Source: Mycobacterium sp. M26 (GTDB lineage Bacteria; Actinomycetota; Actinomycetes; Mycobacteriales; Mycobacteriaceae). Taken from it: 64,000 nucleotides of DNA. This document shows, piece by piece, positions 31,445 to 40,572 of the stretch. The stretch lies in assembly GCF_001494595.1 (NCBI RefSeq), contig NZ_LN929907.1, forward strand, positions 248,001 through 312,000, in the 5' to 3' direction. Numbering within the stretch: the stretch's first letter is position 1; each line of letters starts with the position of its first letter. The notes beneath the pieces are model-generated. The model was not told the origin of the DNA. It saw only the letters and a program-made list of their open reading frames with translations, and made no database searches. A program made the position numbers and the translations under genes.

Positions 31445-32002
31445 ATGGCGGGTCCTCGTGAACGCATGGTTGCCTCAGCCGCGATGCTGATCCGGGAACG
31501 CGGCGCCCATCCGACGGCGATCGCCGACGTTCTGCAGCACAGCGGTGCACCACGCGGCTCGGCCTACCACTACTTCCCTGGCGGTCGGACCCAACTGCTC
31601 TGCGAGGCAGTCGATTACGCCGCCGAGTACGTCGCGGCCAAGATGAAGCGCTCGACCAGCAGCGCCGAGATGCTCGACACGCTGGTCCGCTTCTACCGCA
31701 AGAACCTGCAGGACACCGACTTCCGCGCCGGGTGCCCGGTGCTGGCCGTCGCGGTGGAGGCCGGCGACCCCGAGACCTCACCTCCGATGATCGACCGCGC
31801 CCATGCAGCGTTCGAGCGCTGGAACGGACTGATCGCCCAGCAGATGATCGCTGACGGCATACCCGCCACACGCGCCGCCGACCTCGCGGTGCTGATGACG
31901 TCCGCACTGGAGGGCGCGATCGTGCTGGCCCGCGCGGCGCGCGATGTCGCCCCCATCGACACCGTCCATCGACAGCTATCCGGTCTGCTCGAGGCCAACT
32001 GA
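31445..32002 (+). CDS. TetR-family regulator, Rv0196-like
   Basis: 185 residues. HTH at about 8-47: MVASAAMLIRERGAHPTAIADVLQHSGAPRGSAYHYFPGGRTQL, with the recognition helix GAPRGSAYHYF. C-terminal region typical of the TetR_C group found in LmrA/YxaF-like regulators (GCPVLAVAVEAGD). M. tuberculosis has the same order, Rv0196 (TetR) then Rv0197 (molybdopterin oxidoreductase). It starts 15 bases before the oxidoreductase and should be co-transcribed. A perfect palindrome overlaps its promoter. Confidence 0.9.
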   Translation: MAGPRERMVASAAMLIRERGAHPTAIADVLQHSGAPRGSAYHYFPGGRTQLLCEAVDYAAEYVAAKMKRSTSSAEMLDTLVRFYRKNLQDTDFRAGCPVLAVAVEAGDPETSPPMIDRAHAAFERWNGLIAQQMIADGIPATRAADLAVLMTSALEGAIVLARAARDVAPIDTVHRQLSGLLEAN

Positions 32003-32017
32003 GAACAGGAGCAACCC

Positions 32018-34282
32018 ATGTCCGGTGACTGGAAGAGCACGGCCTGCGTTCTGTGCGAGTGCAACTGCGGCATCGTGGTGCAAACCAGCGATCAGGACGG
32101 AGCCCGGGTGCTGTCCCACATCCGCGGGGACAAGGAACATCCCGGCACACAGGGCTACACCTGCAACAAGGCGCTGCGCCTCGACCACTATCAGAACAAC
32201 CCGATGCGGCTGACGTCGCCGCTGCGCCGCACGGCCGACGGCGGCTACGAGGAAATCGACTGGGACACCGCCATTACCGAGATCGCGGCGGGCTTCAAGC
32301 GGATCGCCGACACCCACGGTGGGGACAAGATCTTCTATTACGGCGGCGGCGGTCAGGGCAACCACCTCGGCGGCGCCTACAGCAGCGCCTTCCTCAAGCC
32401 GCTGGGCTCCCGGTACCGATCCAACGCCCTGGCCCAGGAGAAGACCGGCGAGGCCTGGGTCGACGCCCACCTCTACGGCGGACACACCCGCGGTGAGTTC
32501 GAGCATGCCGAGGTCTCGGTCTTCGTCGGCAAGAACCCGTGGATGTCGCAGAGCTTTCCGCGGGCCCGCACCGTGCTCAACGAGATCGCCAAGGACCCGG
32601 CCCGGTCGATGATCGTGATCGACCCGGTGCTCACCGACACCGCCAAGATGGCCGACTTCCACCTGCGGGTCAAGCCGGGCGCCGACGCGTGGTGCCTGGC
32701 CGCGCTGGCGGCCGTTCTGGTACAGGAAAAACTCTGCGACGAAACCTTTTTGACTGATCACGTCGACGGTGTCGACACCGTCCGCGAGGTGCTGGCCGGT
32801 ATTCCGGTCGGCGACTATGCGCAGCGCAGCGGCGTCGACGAGGAGCTGCTGCGCGCCGCGGCACGCCGCATCGGCACCGCCCAGAGCGTCGCGGTGTTCG
32901 AGGACCTGGGCGTCCAGCAGGCACCCAACAGCACGCTGTGCTCCTACCTCAACAAGCTGCTGTGGATCCTCACCGGGAACTTCGCCAAACGCGGTGGGCA
33001 ACATCTCCATTCGTCGTTCGCCCCGCTGTTCGGCGCCGGTGGTGTCGGTCGCTCCCCGGTAACGGGCTCACCGATCATCGCCGGTCTCGTTCCCTCGAAC
33101 GTGGTGCCCCGCGAGATCCTCACCGATCACCCCGACCGATTCCGGGCCATGATCGTGGAGAGCAGCAACCCCGCGCATTCGATCGCCGACTCGGCAGCCT
33201 GCAAGGCGGCGTTCGAGTCGCTGGAGTTGCTCGTCGTGATCGACGTGGTGATGACCGAGACGGCCCGGCTGGCCGACTACATCCTGCCCGCATCCAGTCA
33301 GTTCGAGAAGCCGGAAGCGACGTTCTTCAACTTCGAGTTCCCGCACAACATGTTCCACCTGCGCCACCCGCTGTTCGAACCGCTGCCGGGGACCTTGCCC
33401 GAGCCGGAGATCTGGGCCCGCCTGGTGCGCGCGCTCGGGATCGTCAGCGACGACGACCTGCGCCCGCTGCGGGAGGCCGCCCATCAGGGCCGCGATGCCT
33501 ACACCCAGGCGTTCTTCACCGAGCTCGCGGCCAACCCCGCGCTGGGCAAGGCCCTGCCCTACGTGCTCTACGAGACGCTGGGGCCGACCCTGCCGGAGAA
33601 CCTCAAAGGTGCTGCCGCACTGTGGGGTTTGGCGCAGAAGGCCGCACTGACCTATCCCGAGGCCGTCCGCCGCGCCGGCCATGCCGACGGCAACGCACTG
33701 TTCGACGCCATCCTGTCCGGCACGTCGGGCATCACGTTCACCGTGCACGAGTACGCCGATGACTTCGCGCTGATGGGCCATGCCGACCGCAGGATCAAAC
33801 TCGAGATGCCCGAGATGCTCGACGAGATCCGGGCCCTGCGCGACGCACGGCCCGGATTGACCACCGACGAGTTCCCGATCGTGCTGTCCGCCGGCGAGCG
33901 GCGCGCCTTCACCGCCAACGACATCCTGCGCAACCCGGCGTGGCGCAAACGTGACACCGAGGGCGCGCTACGGGTCAGCGTCGAGGATGCCGAGGAACTG
34001 GGGCTTGTCGACGGTGGGCGGGCACGGATCGTCACCGCGGCGGGCAGTGCCGAGGCCAGTGTCGAAGTCAGCCCCGCGATGCTGGCCGGACACGCCTCGC
34101 TGCCCAACGGCTACGGCCTCGACTTCGTCGCTGCTGACGGTGCCGTGCAGGTACCGGGCGTTGCTCCCAACGACCTGACCTCGACCGACTGGGCGGACGC
34201 CTACGCCGGAACCCCCTGGCACAAGCATGTGCCGGCCCGCATCGAGAGAGTCGGCGCGGACCTCGCGGCGTCGAGCGCCTAG
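32018..34282 (+). CDS. Molybdopterin-dependent oxidoreductase, Rv0197-like (formate dehydrogenase/nitrate reductase superfamily)
   Basis: 754 residues, close to the 762 of M. tuberculosis Rv0197. An N-terminal Fe-S motif CVLCECNCG plus Cys near 51 (GYTCNKALRLDH) forms the [4Fe-4S] site. Bis-MGD-binding segments include SNALAQEKTGEAW, VFVGKNPWMSQSFP, VIDPVLTDTAKMADFHLRVKPGADAW and a C-terminal molybdopterin-guanine-binding domain (about 610-754). GAACAGGAG precedes ATG 32018. Cytoplasmic: no Tat signal is present. The physiological substrate of Rv0197-type enzymes is not known. Confidence 0.9.
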   Translation: MSGDWKSTACVLCECNCGIVVQTSDQDGARVLSHIRGDKEHPGTQGYTCNKALRLDHYQNNPMRLTSPLRRTADGGYEEIDWDTAITEIAAGFKRIADTHGGDKIFYYGGGGQGNHLGGAYSSAFLKPLGSRYRSNALAQEKTGEAWVDAHLYGGHTRGEFEHAEVSVFVGKNPWMSQSFPRARTVLNEIAKDPARSMIVIDPVLTDTAKMADFHLRVKPGADAWCLAALAAVLVQEKLCDETFLTDHVDGVDTVREVLAGIPVGDYAQRSGVDEELLRAAARRIGTAQSVAVFEDLGVQQAPNSTLCSYLNKLLWILTGNFAKRGGQHLHSSFAPLFGAGGVGRSPVTGSPIIAGLVPSNVVPREILTDHPDRFRAMIVESSNPAHSIADSAACKAAFESLELLVVIDVVMTETARLADYILPASSQFEKPEATFFNFEFPHNMFHLRHPLFEPLPGTLPEPEIWARLVRALGIVSDDDLRPLREAAHQGRDAYTQAFFTELAANPALGKALPYVLYETLGPTLPENLKGAAALWGLAQKAALTYPEAVRRAGHADGNALFDAILSGTSGITFTVHEYADDFALMGHADRRIKLEMPEMLDEIRALRDARPGLTTDEFPIVLSAGERRAFTANDILRNPAWRKRDTEGALRVSVEDAEELGLVDGGRARIVTAAGSAEASVEVSPAMLAGHASLPNGYGLDFVAADGAVQVPGVAPNDLTSTDWADAYAGTPWHKHVPARIERVGADLAASSA

Positions 34283-34304
34283 GAGCCTTCTAGGATCGCG
34301 TTTT

Positions 34305-35873
34305 GTGCAGTCGCCATGGGGTGAAGACGTCGAAGTAGGGCACTACGCCGGTCACCCCGGCCTGGTCTATCCGCAGCGGCCCCGCACCTTCGCCGATCTG
34401 TTCTTCGGCTGCGACCGCTGGGCTGAGCGGACCTTCCTGGTCCAGGGCGAGCGCCGGATCAGTTTCGGTGAGTTCTTCGCCGCCGTCGACGCCGCACGCG
34501 ACATGCTGCACGGCCTCGGTGTGACCCCCGGGCGGCGTGTCGTGCTACTGGGATACAACAGCCCCGACTGGGTGCTCGCGCTGTGGGGGATCTGGGCGCT
34601 GGGCGCGGTACCTGTGCTCGGCAACCGGTGGTGGAGCCCCCGGGAGGCCGAGCACTCGATCGCCCTCGTCGACCCTGTCGCCGTCATCACCGACGATCCC
34701 GCAGTCCCGACCGCACTGCCCGTACTCGATGTCAGCGAATTCGGTTCGTGCTTCCGGGGTTTCACCGCGACACCCCCGTCGCTGCCCGGACCCGCCGACG
34801 AGGACGACCCGGCCGCCGTCCTGTTCACCTCCGGCAGCTCTGGCCTGCCCAAGGCGGTCGAACTGTCGTTCCGCGGTATCGCGGGCAACCAGCAGAATGT
34901 GCTGGTGCGATCCCGGCAGCTGCCGCAGTTGCTGAATACCCAAGCGCCGCAACACGTCAACCTGGTTTGCACCCCGCTGTTCCACGTCGGCGCGCTGGCG
35001 ACGTTGCTCAGCCAGATGATCACCGGCGGACGGATCGTGCTCAACTCCGGACGGTTCGACCCGGGCCAGATCCTCGCCCTGATCGAAGCCGAGGGGGTGC
35101 AGCGCTGGGGTGGGGTGCCGACGATGGCGGTGCGTCTGCTGGAGCATCCGGACTTCGACTCCTACGACCTGTCCAGCCTGCGCGCGTTTCCGCTGGGCGG
35201 GGCGGCGGTGTCACCGGTCCTGCTGGAGCGGTTGGCCCGTAAGCTCCCCCAACTGCAAGCACGGGGCCTGGCCAATACCTGGGGGATGACCGAAGGTGCC
35301 GGATTCTTCACCGTCGCGGGCGCACCCGACCTGGCCAAGTACCCCTCCTCCGTCGGGCGCCCTTATCCGACAGTGGAACTCGCGATCGCCGATCCCGACG
35401 ATGACGGCATCGGCGAAGTCCTGGTCCGCTCCCCCACCGTGATGCTCGGGTACATCGGAATCGACGGCGGCCCCGTGGATTCCGAGGGCTGGCTGCACAC
35501 CGGCGACCTCGGGCATATCAACGACGAGGGGTATCTGTTCATCGACGGCCGCAGCAAGGACATGGTGATCCGCGGCGGGGAGAACATCGCCTGCCCGCAC
35601 GTCGAAGAGGCGCTGCTGTCGCACCCCGACGTCGTGGAAGCCGCCGCGATCGGGCTTCCGCACCCCGACCTCGGCGAGGAACTCGCCGCCGTCGTCGTGC
35701 ACCGCCCCGGCGGGCCGGTGCCGACCGAGCAGGAACTGGCCGAGCATCTGCGCGGCATCGTGGCCTACTTCGCGGTGCCCAGCCGCTGGGTGATCCGTGC
35801 TGAGCCGCTGCCCACCGTGGCTGGGGAGAAGGTCGACAAGAAGCAGCTGGCCGGCGAGTTCAGCCAGCGATGA
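34305..35873 (+). CDS. Acyl-CoA synthetase (AMP-binding, FadD-like)
   Basis: 522 residues from GTG 34305. P-loop LFTSGSSGLPKAVELS near 200, A5-like LANTWGMTEGAGFF, and GWLHTGDLGHINDEGYLFIDGRSKDMVIRGGENIACPHVEEAL spanning the A7-A8 hinge. The catalytic Lys is near the end in VAGEKVDKKQL. TAGGAT at 34291-34296 leaves 8 bases to GTG, so this gene has its own leaderless promoter despite lying only 22 bases after the oxidoreductase. The substrate is an unspecified carboxylic acid. Its stop overlaps the next gene by 4 bases. Confidence 0.88.
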   Translation: MQSPWGEDVEVGHYAGHPGLVYPQRPRTFADLFFGCDRWAERTFLVQGERRISFGEFFAAVDAARDMLHGLGVTPGRRVVLLGYNSPDWVLALWGIWALGAVPVLGNRWWSPREAEHSIALVDPVAVITDDPAVPTALPVLDVSEFGSCFRGFTATPPSLPGPADEDDPAAVLFTSGSSGLPKAVELSFRGIAGNQQNVLVRSRQLPQLLNTQAPQHVNLVCTPLFHVGALATLLSQMITGGRIVLNSGRFDPGQILALIEAEGVQRWGGVPTMAVRLLEHPDFDSYDLSSLRAFPLGGAAVSPVLLERLARKLPQLQARGLANTWGMTEGAGFFTVAGAPDLAKYPSSVGRPYPTVELAIADPDDDGIGEVLVRSPTVMLGYIGIDGGPVDSEGWLHTGDLGHINDEGYLFIDGRSKDMVIRGGENIACPHVEEALLSHPDVVEAAAIGLPHPDLGEELAAVVVHRPGGPVPTEQELAEHLRGIVAYFAVPSRWVIRAEPLPTVAGEKVDKKQLAGEFSQR

Positions 35874-36262
35874 GAGCCATCGTGCTGCTGGCCACCAGCG
35901 GCCACCTCGACCAGAACGGGACGGTGCACGCCCTGGGACTGGGTTGGACCACCAGCCCGACGCCCACCGCGCAGCATGTCCTGATCGTGTTCGTCGAGGT
36001 GCAGTGGTCCGAACTGGGCCAGTCGTTTCCGATCCGCGCCGAACTCGTCGACAGTGACGGGGCACGGGTGGCGCAGACCGAGGAGAACACCATCAAGGCC
36101 CGCCGCCATCCGGTCCACCCGGAGGGCACCCCGGTCACCATTCCGTTCATCGCGACCATCCCGCCGCTGAACCTCAAAGTCGGTGAACGCTACCAGTGGC
36201 GGGTGTCCATCGCCGGCGAGATGCACGAGGACTGGCTGGCCGGCTTCACCGTCACTGAGTGA
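35870..36262 (+). CDS. Small conserved beta-sandwich-like protein (DUF6941-type)
   Basis: 130 residues. VEVQWSELGQSFPIRAELVDSDGARV and NLKVGERYQWRVSIAGEMHEDWLAGFTV show alternating strands and a conserved Trp, as in the DUF6941 family of phage/bacterial beta-sandwich proteins. No catalytic residues are evident. Its ATG overlaps the synthetase stop (ATGA), so the two are translationally coupled. The 3' end overlaps the convergent oxidoreductase gene by 11 bases. Confidence 0.68.
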   Translation: MRAIVLLATSGHLDQNGTVHALGLGWTTSPTPTAQHVLIVFVEVQWSELGQSFPIRAELVDSDGARVAQTEENTIKARRHPVHPEGTPVTIPFIATIPPLNLKVGERYQWRVSIAGEMHEDWLAGFTVTE

Positions 36263-38429
36263 CCGGCTCGATCCGCACCGCGACGCCGTTGAGCACCGAC
36301 ATCCCGGCCAGGGTCTCGAGATCCTCCGGCCGGCTGGAGGTCAGTTCGTTGACGTTGGCCCCCGGGATGCTGTTGGCCAGCTGCCAGCCGCCGCGGTGGC
36401 CCCACCCGTGGGGGACGGCGATGGTGCCGATGCCGACCTCGTCGGTGACCACCACGTCGGTTTCGATCTGGCCCTGCCGGGACGTGATGCGCACCCGTCC
36501 TCCGTCGACGATCCCGGCGGCCACCGCATCGTCCGGATTGATCCGGGTGCGGTGCTTGCGGTCACCCTTCATCAGAGTGGGACTGTTGTGCATCCAGGAG
36601 TTCTGCGATCGCACTTCGCGAATGCCGATGGCCAGCAACGGATAGTCGGGGTCGTCGTTACCGCGGGTGCCGAGCCTGCCGACCTCGGCCACGATCTCCG
36701 GCGGGTCCAGGCGCACCGTGCCACCGGGATGCCGCACCACCTTCTCGAGCACACCGGTGGGTACATGTTCGGCCAGCACCAGGCCGTGCGGATTCTCCCG
36801 CAGCTTCTTCAGGTTCAGTCCGCTGCGACGCAGGCCGAACCGGTCGCCGTACGGCCCGGTGCGCAGCAGCAGGGACATCAAGGCCCGGGGAGTGACGTTC
36901 ATCAGGCCTTTGCGTTCCAGCAGTGCCAGAACCGGATTGAGCCGCTGCAACGGGCCGGTGGCGAACAACGACAACCCCATTCGCTTGGCGATGTCGGCGT
37001 ACACCTCCCACTCCGCGCGAGCCTGACCGTAGGGCTTGAGGACGGCCTCGGTGGTCTGCACGAACACCGACGGGCAGCACGCCGCGAACGTGGTCGGCAG
37101 ATCGTCGCGCTCCAGCATGGTGGTGGCCGGCAGGATGTAGTGCGCGTACTTGTTGGTCTCGGTGACGTAGAAATCAAGGGAGACAAGCAGATCCAGCTGC
37201 TGGATCGCCGCTTCCAGCGCATCGCTGTTGGGCACCGTCAGGACCGGGTTGCCGGCCTGGACGAACAGCGCCCGCAGCTGGCCCTCGCCCGGGGTGGTGA
37301 TCTCATCGGCCATCACCGCGGCAGGGAAGGTGCCGTTGACGTCGGGCAGGTTGCCGATCCGCGAGTGCTCTTTGCCGTAACTGAGGTTGCCGGAGCGTTC
37401 GCCCATGTCCTCCAACGGAATCACCGCATGCGACATCAGGGTGCCGCCGGGCCGGTCGAGGTTACCGGTTACCAGTGTCAGCGCATCGAGCAGGAAGCTC
37501 ACCAGGGTGCCGTGGTTGCCGAGGCAGGCACCGGTGCGGCCGTAAGCGGTCGCTGTCGGTGCGGTGGCGAAGTCGCGGGCCAGCGTGCGAACCGCGTCGG
37601 CGGGCAGACCGGTGCGGTCCGCGGTGGCCTCCGGCGGGAACGGTGCGCACAGCGTCCGAAGCGTGTCAGCACCGGTGGACTGCCGGGCGATGGCCGCCGC
37701 GTCGTCGAGCCCCTCGGTGAAGATCACGTTGAGCATCGACAACAGCAGCCAGGCATCCGAATCGGGTCGCACGGCCACGTGCTCGTGGGCGCGCGCGGTC
37801 TCAGTCCGGCGGGGGTCGATCACCACCACCCGCCCGCCGCGGCGGACGATGGCGCTCAAGTCGTCCTTGATCCGGGGCGCGCGCACCGCACTGCCCCGCG
37901 ACACCAGCGGATTGGCACCGAGCATCAGCAGGAAGTCGGTGCGCGGCAGGTCCGGGAACGGCAACTGGCTGACGGCGCCATAGAGCAGCTTGCTCGCGAC
38001 GAAGCGGCTGTTGATGTCCTGGGAGCCAGCGGAATACAGGTGTTTGGTGCCGATCCGCGCCATCAGCAGCCCACCCCACAGGCCGGCCGCGTAGCCGAAG
38101 GCGGTCGGGTTGCCGATGTACTGACCGACGGCGGTGCCGCCGTGCCGGGCGATGATGGCGGACAGGCGTGCGGCGATATCGTCGAGGGCGACGTCCCAGC
38201 TGACATCCTCGAACGAGCCGTCGGCGCGCCTGCGCAACGGGGTCAGCACCCGGTCCGGGTCGTTCTGCACATCGGTGAATGCGATGCCCTTCGGGCAGGC
38301 ACGGCCCTGGGATAGCGGGTGGTCCGGATCGGGACGCAGCGAGATCAGCCGCTCATTCTCGACGGTGGCGATCAGCCCGCACATCGGCTCGCAGATGCGG
38401 CAGTAGGTAACGCGATTCTCGACCGACAT
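36252..38429 (-). CDS. Second molybdopterin-dependent oxidoreductase
   Basis: 725 residues from ATG 38429. The [4Fe-4S] motif CRICEPMCG plus Cys near 50 (GRACPKG) is followed by molybdopterin domains with YIGNPTAFGYAAG, RTDFLLMLGANPLVSRGS and a C-terminal dinucleotide-binding barrel. No Tat signal, so cytoplasmic. Seven bases separate it from the preceding P450 in a minus-strand operon of five genes (P450, ferredoxin, NIPSNAP-like, P450, this gene). It differs clearly from the Rv0197-like enzyme at 32018, so two unlike Mo enzymes sit 2 kb apart. Confidence 0.88.
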   Translation of the reverse strand: MSVENRVTYCRICEPMCGLIATVENERLISLRPDPDHPLSQGRACPKGIAFTDVQNDPDRVLTPLRRRADGSFEDVSWDVALDDIAARLSAIIARHGGTAVGQYIGNPTAFGYAAGLWGGLLMARIGTKHLYSAGSQDINSRFVASKLLYGAVSQLPFPDLPRTDFLLMLGANPLVSRGSAVRAPRIKDDLSAIVRRGGRVVVIDPRRTETARAHEHVAVRPDSDAWLLLSMLNVIFTEGLDDAAAIARQSTGADTLRTLCAPFPPEATADRTGLPADAVRTLARDFATAPTATAYGRTGACLGNHGTLVSFLLDALTLVTGNLDRPGGTLMSHAVIPLEDMGERSGNLSYGKEHSRIGNLPDVNGTFPAAVMADEITTPGEGQLRALFVQAGNPVLTVPNSDALEAAIQQLDLLVSLDFYVTETNKYAHYILPATTMLERDDLPTTFAACCPSVFVQTTEAVLKPYGQARAEWEVYADIAKRMGLSLFATGPLQRLNPVLALLERKGLMNVTPRALMSLLLRTGPYGDRFGLRRSGLNLKKLRENPHGLVLAEHVPTGVLEKVVRHPGGTVRLDPPEIVAEVGRLGTRGNDDPDYPLLAIGIREVRSQNSWMHNSPTLMKGDRKHRTRINPDDAVAAGIVDGGRVRITSRQGQIETDVVVTDEVGIGTIAVPHGWGHRGGWQLANSIPGANVNELTSSRPEDLETLAGMSVLNGVAVRIEPVTQ

Positions 38430-38436
38430 CGAGCGA

Positions 38437-39645
38437 TTATTGCACTTCGACGGGGACTGAGTTCCAGCCCCATTGGAAGCTCGACGGCGGACGCCAGGCC
38501 GCCTGCTCGTCGATACGGTAGTCCGGCACCCGCCGCAGCCATTCGGTGACCAGCACCGCGATCTCCAGGCGCGCCAGGTGGTAGCCCAGGCAGAAGTGCT
38601 GCCCCCGGCCGAAGGCCAGTGACCGCTCGATCGGCCGGTCCCAGACGAACGCCTCCGGATCGGGATACTCACGCTCGTCGCGGTTGGCCGAAGCCAGCAG
38701 GCTGATGATCCGCTGGCCCGGTGCGATCGTGGTGTCGTGAATGGTGAAGGGGCGCCGCACCGTTCGGGCGAACCACTGCGCCGGCGCGCAGTATCGGATC
38801 ATCTCTTCGCGGGCCACCGGCACGGTGGCGGCGGGGTCGGACCGCACGGCGGCCAGCTGGTCGGGGTGGCGGCTCAGTTCCCACAGCCCGTGCGCGACGA
38901 TCTTGGGCACTGTCTCAGTGCCGCCGATGAACACCCCCAGCAGCTGGGTGGCCACCTCGGTGTCCGACAGCGCTGAGCCGTCGGGCAACCGGTAGCGCAG
39001 CAGGCTCTCGACGATCGCGGAACCGCCATGGTCGCGAGCCCGCGCCACCACAGGGGTCAGATACTCCAGATACCCGGGCCTGGCATTGGCCACCTCCACG
39101 CCACTGCCCGGTTGCGCCAGACTGCCCGCATTCACGGTAGCCAGCACATCGTGGGCCAGATCGGTTGGCAGACCGATCAATTCGCACACCATCGATGCTG
39201 CCACGATACCGCCGTAGTCCTGGGTGAGGTCGAATCGACCACGCGCCAGCAGGTCGTCGAGCCGTTCGTTGGCGAGTTCGCGGATCCGGTCCTGCAGGCC
39301 GGCAGCCGGTTTCGGCCGGAACGGGCCTGCCGTGCAGCGTCGGACGTCGTCATAGATCGGGGCGTCGAAGTTGGCGTGGAACGGCATGGGGTGCAGCGGC
39401 GGATCCGGCACCGGCCCGCCGTTGCGATGGGCCAGCACCGCGGCCGAGGGCAGCGTGCCCTCCGAGGCGACGAAGGTGCCGTCGTTGATCTCCAGCACCT
39501 GCCAGATGTCCTCGAAACGGGACAGCGCGTAGGTGTCCAGGTCCTCGATGTAGTACACCGGGTGGTGATCGCGCAGGGCCCGGTAGAACGGCCTCGGGTC
39601 GGCCATCACATCGGGATCGAATGGATGATACGAAACAACCGGCAT
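38437..39645 (-). CDS. Cytochrome P450 (soluble, actinobacterial)
   Basis: 402 residues from ATG 39645. I-helix GVFIGGTETVPK has the acid-alcohol pair as Glu-Thr rather than Asp-Thr. Haem loop AFGRGQHFCLGYHLARLE, with Cys as ligand. YYIEDLDTYALSRFEDIW marks the N-terminal beta region. Fourth gene of the minus-strand operon. Its electrons would come from the ferredoxin encoded two genes upstream. The substrate is unknown; lipid or steroid side-chain hydroxylation is plausible from context. Confidence 0.9.
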   Translation of the reverse strand: MPVVSYHPFDPDVMADPRPFYRALRDHHPVYYIEDLDTYALSRFEDIWQVLEINDGTFVASEGTLPSAAVLAHRNGGPVPDPPLHPMPFHANFDAPIYDDVRRCTAGPFRPKPAAGLQDRIRELANERLDDLLARGRFDLTQDYGGIVAASMVCELIGLPTDLAHDVLATVNAGSLAQPGSGVEVANARPGYLEYLTPVVARARDHGGSAIVESLLRYRLPDGSALSDTEVATQLLGVFIGGTETVPKIVAHGLWELSRHPDQLAAVRSDPAATVPVAREEMIRYCAPAQWFARTVRRPFTIHDTTIAPGQRIISLLASANRDEREYPDPEAFVWDRPIERSLAFGRGQHFCLGYHLARLEIAVLVTEWLRRVPDYRIDEQAAWRPPSSFQWGWNSVPVEVQ

Positions 39646-39653
39646 CCCAACCC

Positions 39654-40358
39654 CTATCGCAGCGGGGATGGGGGCAGGGCCTGCAGGATGGAGTCCTCCC
39701 AACCGTCGCGCAGGGCAGGCGCCACGCTCATCCAGGTGACGATCTCCGGCGGAGGGCTGTCCTTCCAGGACGGATAGTGGTTCTCGAAGCAGTCCCAGTC
39801 ACCGTCGAGGGCCCAGTAGTGGATCACCTCGTTGAACCGGAACGTAGTGATGAAGGAACCCAGCCACCGCTTGCCGGTGCGCTCCGACCACGGCACGTAC
39901 AGCCGCTCCAGTTCGCGGATGTAATCGTCCTGGCGCCCGGGCTTGGTCTGCATGATCTCCTGGATCACCAAGCCGGCGCCGAACTGCGCTTCGGTGAGTT
40001 CAGCCAGCGGGCGATTGTGCCGCCCGGCATACATGATCCGGCCCTCACCGCTGGCGCCGACCCCGGCCAGGTAGTCCGACCAGGCCACGAAAGCATCGCG
40101 GTGACTACCGCCCGGGGCCTGCGCCCGGCCGATGCGGGCATAGTCGGCGAACGCGTCGATCTCCCAGATGATCGTGACCTGCGGCCAGTGGCCGTTGTAG
40201 GGCGTGGTCTCCCAGATGGAGAACAGCCGCGCCCCAAGGGATTCCATCATCGGCTGGTAGACGGCGGTGAATCGCTCGGTGAAGCGGTCACTGTGCTCGC
40301 CGCCCAGCGCGATCGTCTCGTGCAGGTAGAGCAGGGTGTGGCTGTAGTACTTCTTCAT
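39654..40358 (-). CDS. NIPSNAP-like protein of the P450 operon
   Basis: 234 residues from ATG 40358. Two repeats of a ferredoxin-like fold can be read: YYSHTLLYLHETIALGGEHSDRFTERFTAVY...WETTPYNGHWPQVTIIWEIDAF and AGLVIQEIMQTKPGRQDDYIRELERLYVPW. This is the NIPSNAP/EthD pattern with several conserved Trp residues. No catalytic group stands out. Overlaps the ferredoxin gene by 4 bases (ATGA) and lies 8 bases before the second P450, so it is tied to P450 chemistry, perhaps as a substrate-handling or redox-partner adaptor. Confidence 0.62.
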   Translation of the reverse strand: MKKYYSHTLLYLHETIALGGEHSDRFTERFTAVYQPMMESLGARLFSIWETTPYNGHWPQVTIIWEIDAFADYARIGRAQAPGGSHRDAFVAWSDYLAGVGASGEGRIMYAGRHNRPLAELTEAQFGAGLVIQEIMQTKPGRQDDYIRELERLYVPWSERTGKRWLGSFITTFRFNEVIHYWALDGDWDCFENHYPSWKDSPPPEIVTWMSVAPALRDGWEDSILQALPPSPLR

Positions 40359-40555
40359 CGGTCGTCCTCGACAAGGCGAAGGGCCGCAGCCGGGCACTGG
40401 ATGACGGCCTGCTGCATGCGCACCCGGTCGGATTCGGGGCGCTGCGGATGGTGCAGGTGCACCAGGCCGTCGTCGCCGACCTCGAAGACGTCGTCGGCGA
40501 TCGTCTCGCAGATCCCGTGGCCGGTGCACTTGCCGAGGTCGACCTCGATGCGCAT
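40355..40555 (-). CDS. P450-associated 3Fe-4S ferredoxin
   Basis: 66 residues from ATG 40555, fixed by GGAGG five bases upstream (an alternative GTG at 40576 would overlap the P450 stop). The cluster motif is CTGHGIC (Cys10, Cys16) with the third Cys in QCPAAAL. In mycobacterial P450 ferredoxins the residue in the middle of CxxXxxC varies and shifts the redox potential; here it is His. It should bind a [3Fe-4S] cluster and reduce the P450s encoded on both sides. Confidence 0.87.
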   Translation of the reverse strand: MRIEVDLGKCTGHGICETIADDVFEVGDDGLVHLHHPQRPESDRVRMQQAVIQCPAAALRLVEDDR

Positions 40556-40572
40556 GTGTGCCTCCGCTGTCG

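Noticed and set aside
36183..38315. 710-codon plus-strand open frame
   Set aside because: It lies antisense to the molybdopterin oxidoreductase, has Arg/Gln/Gly-rich low-complexity composition and no family motifs. It is a GC-codon shadow.
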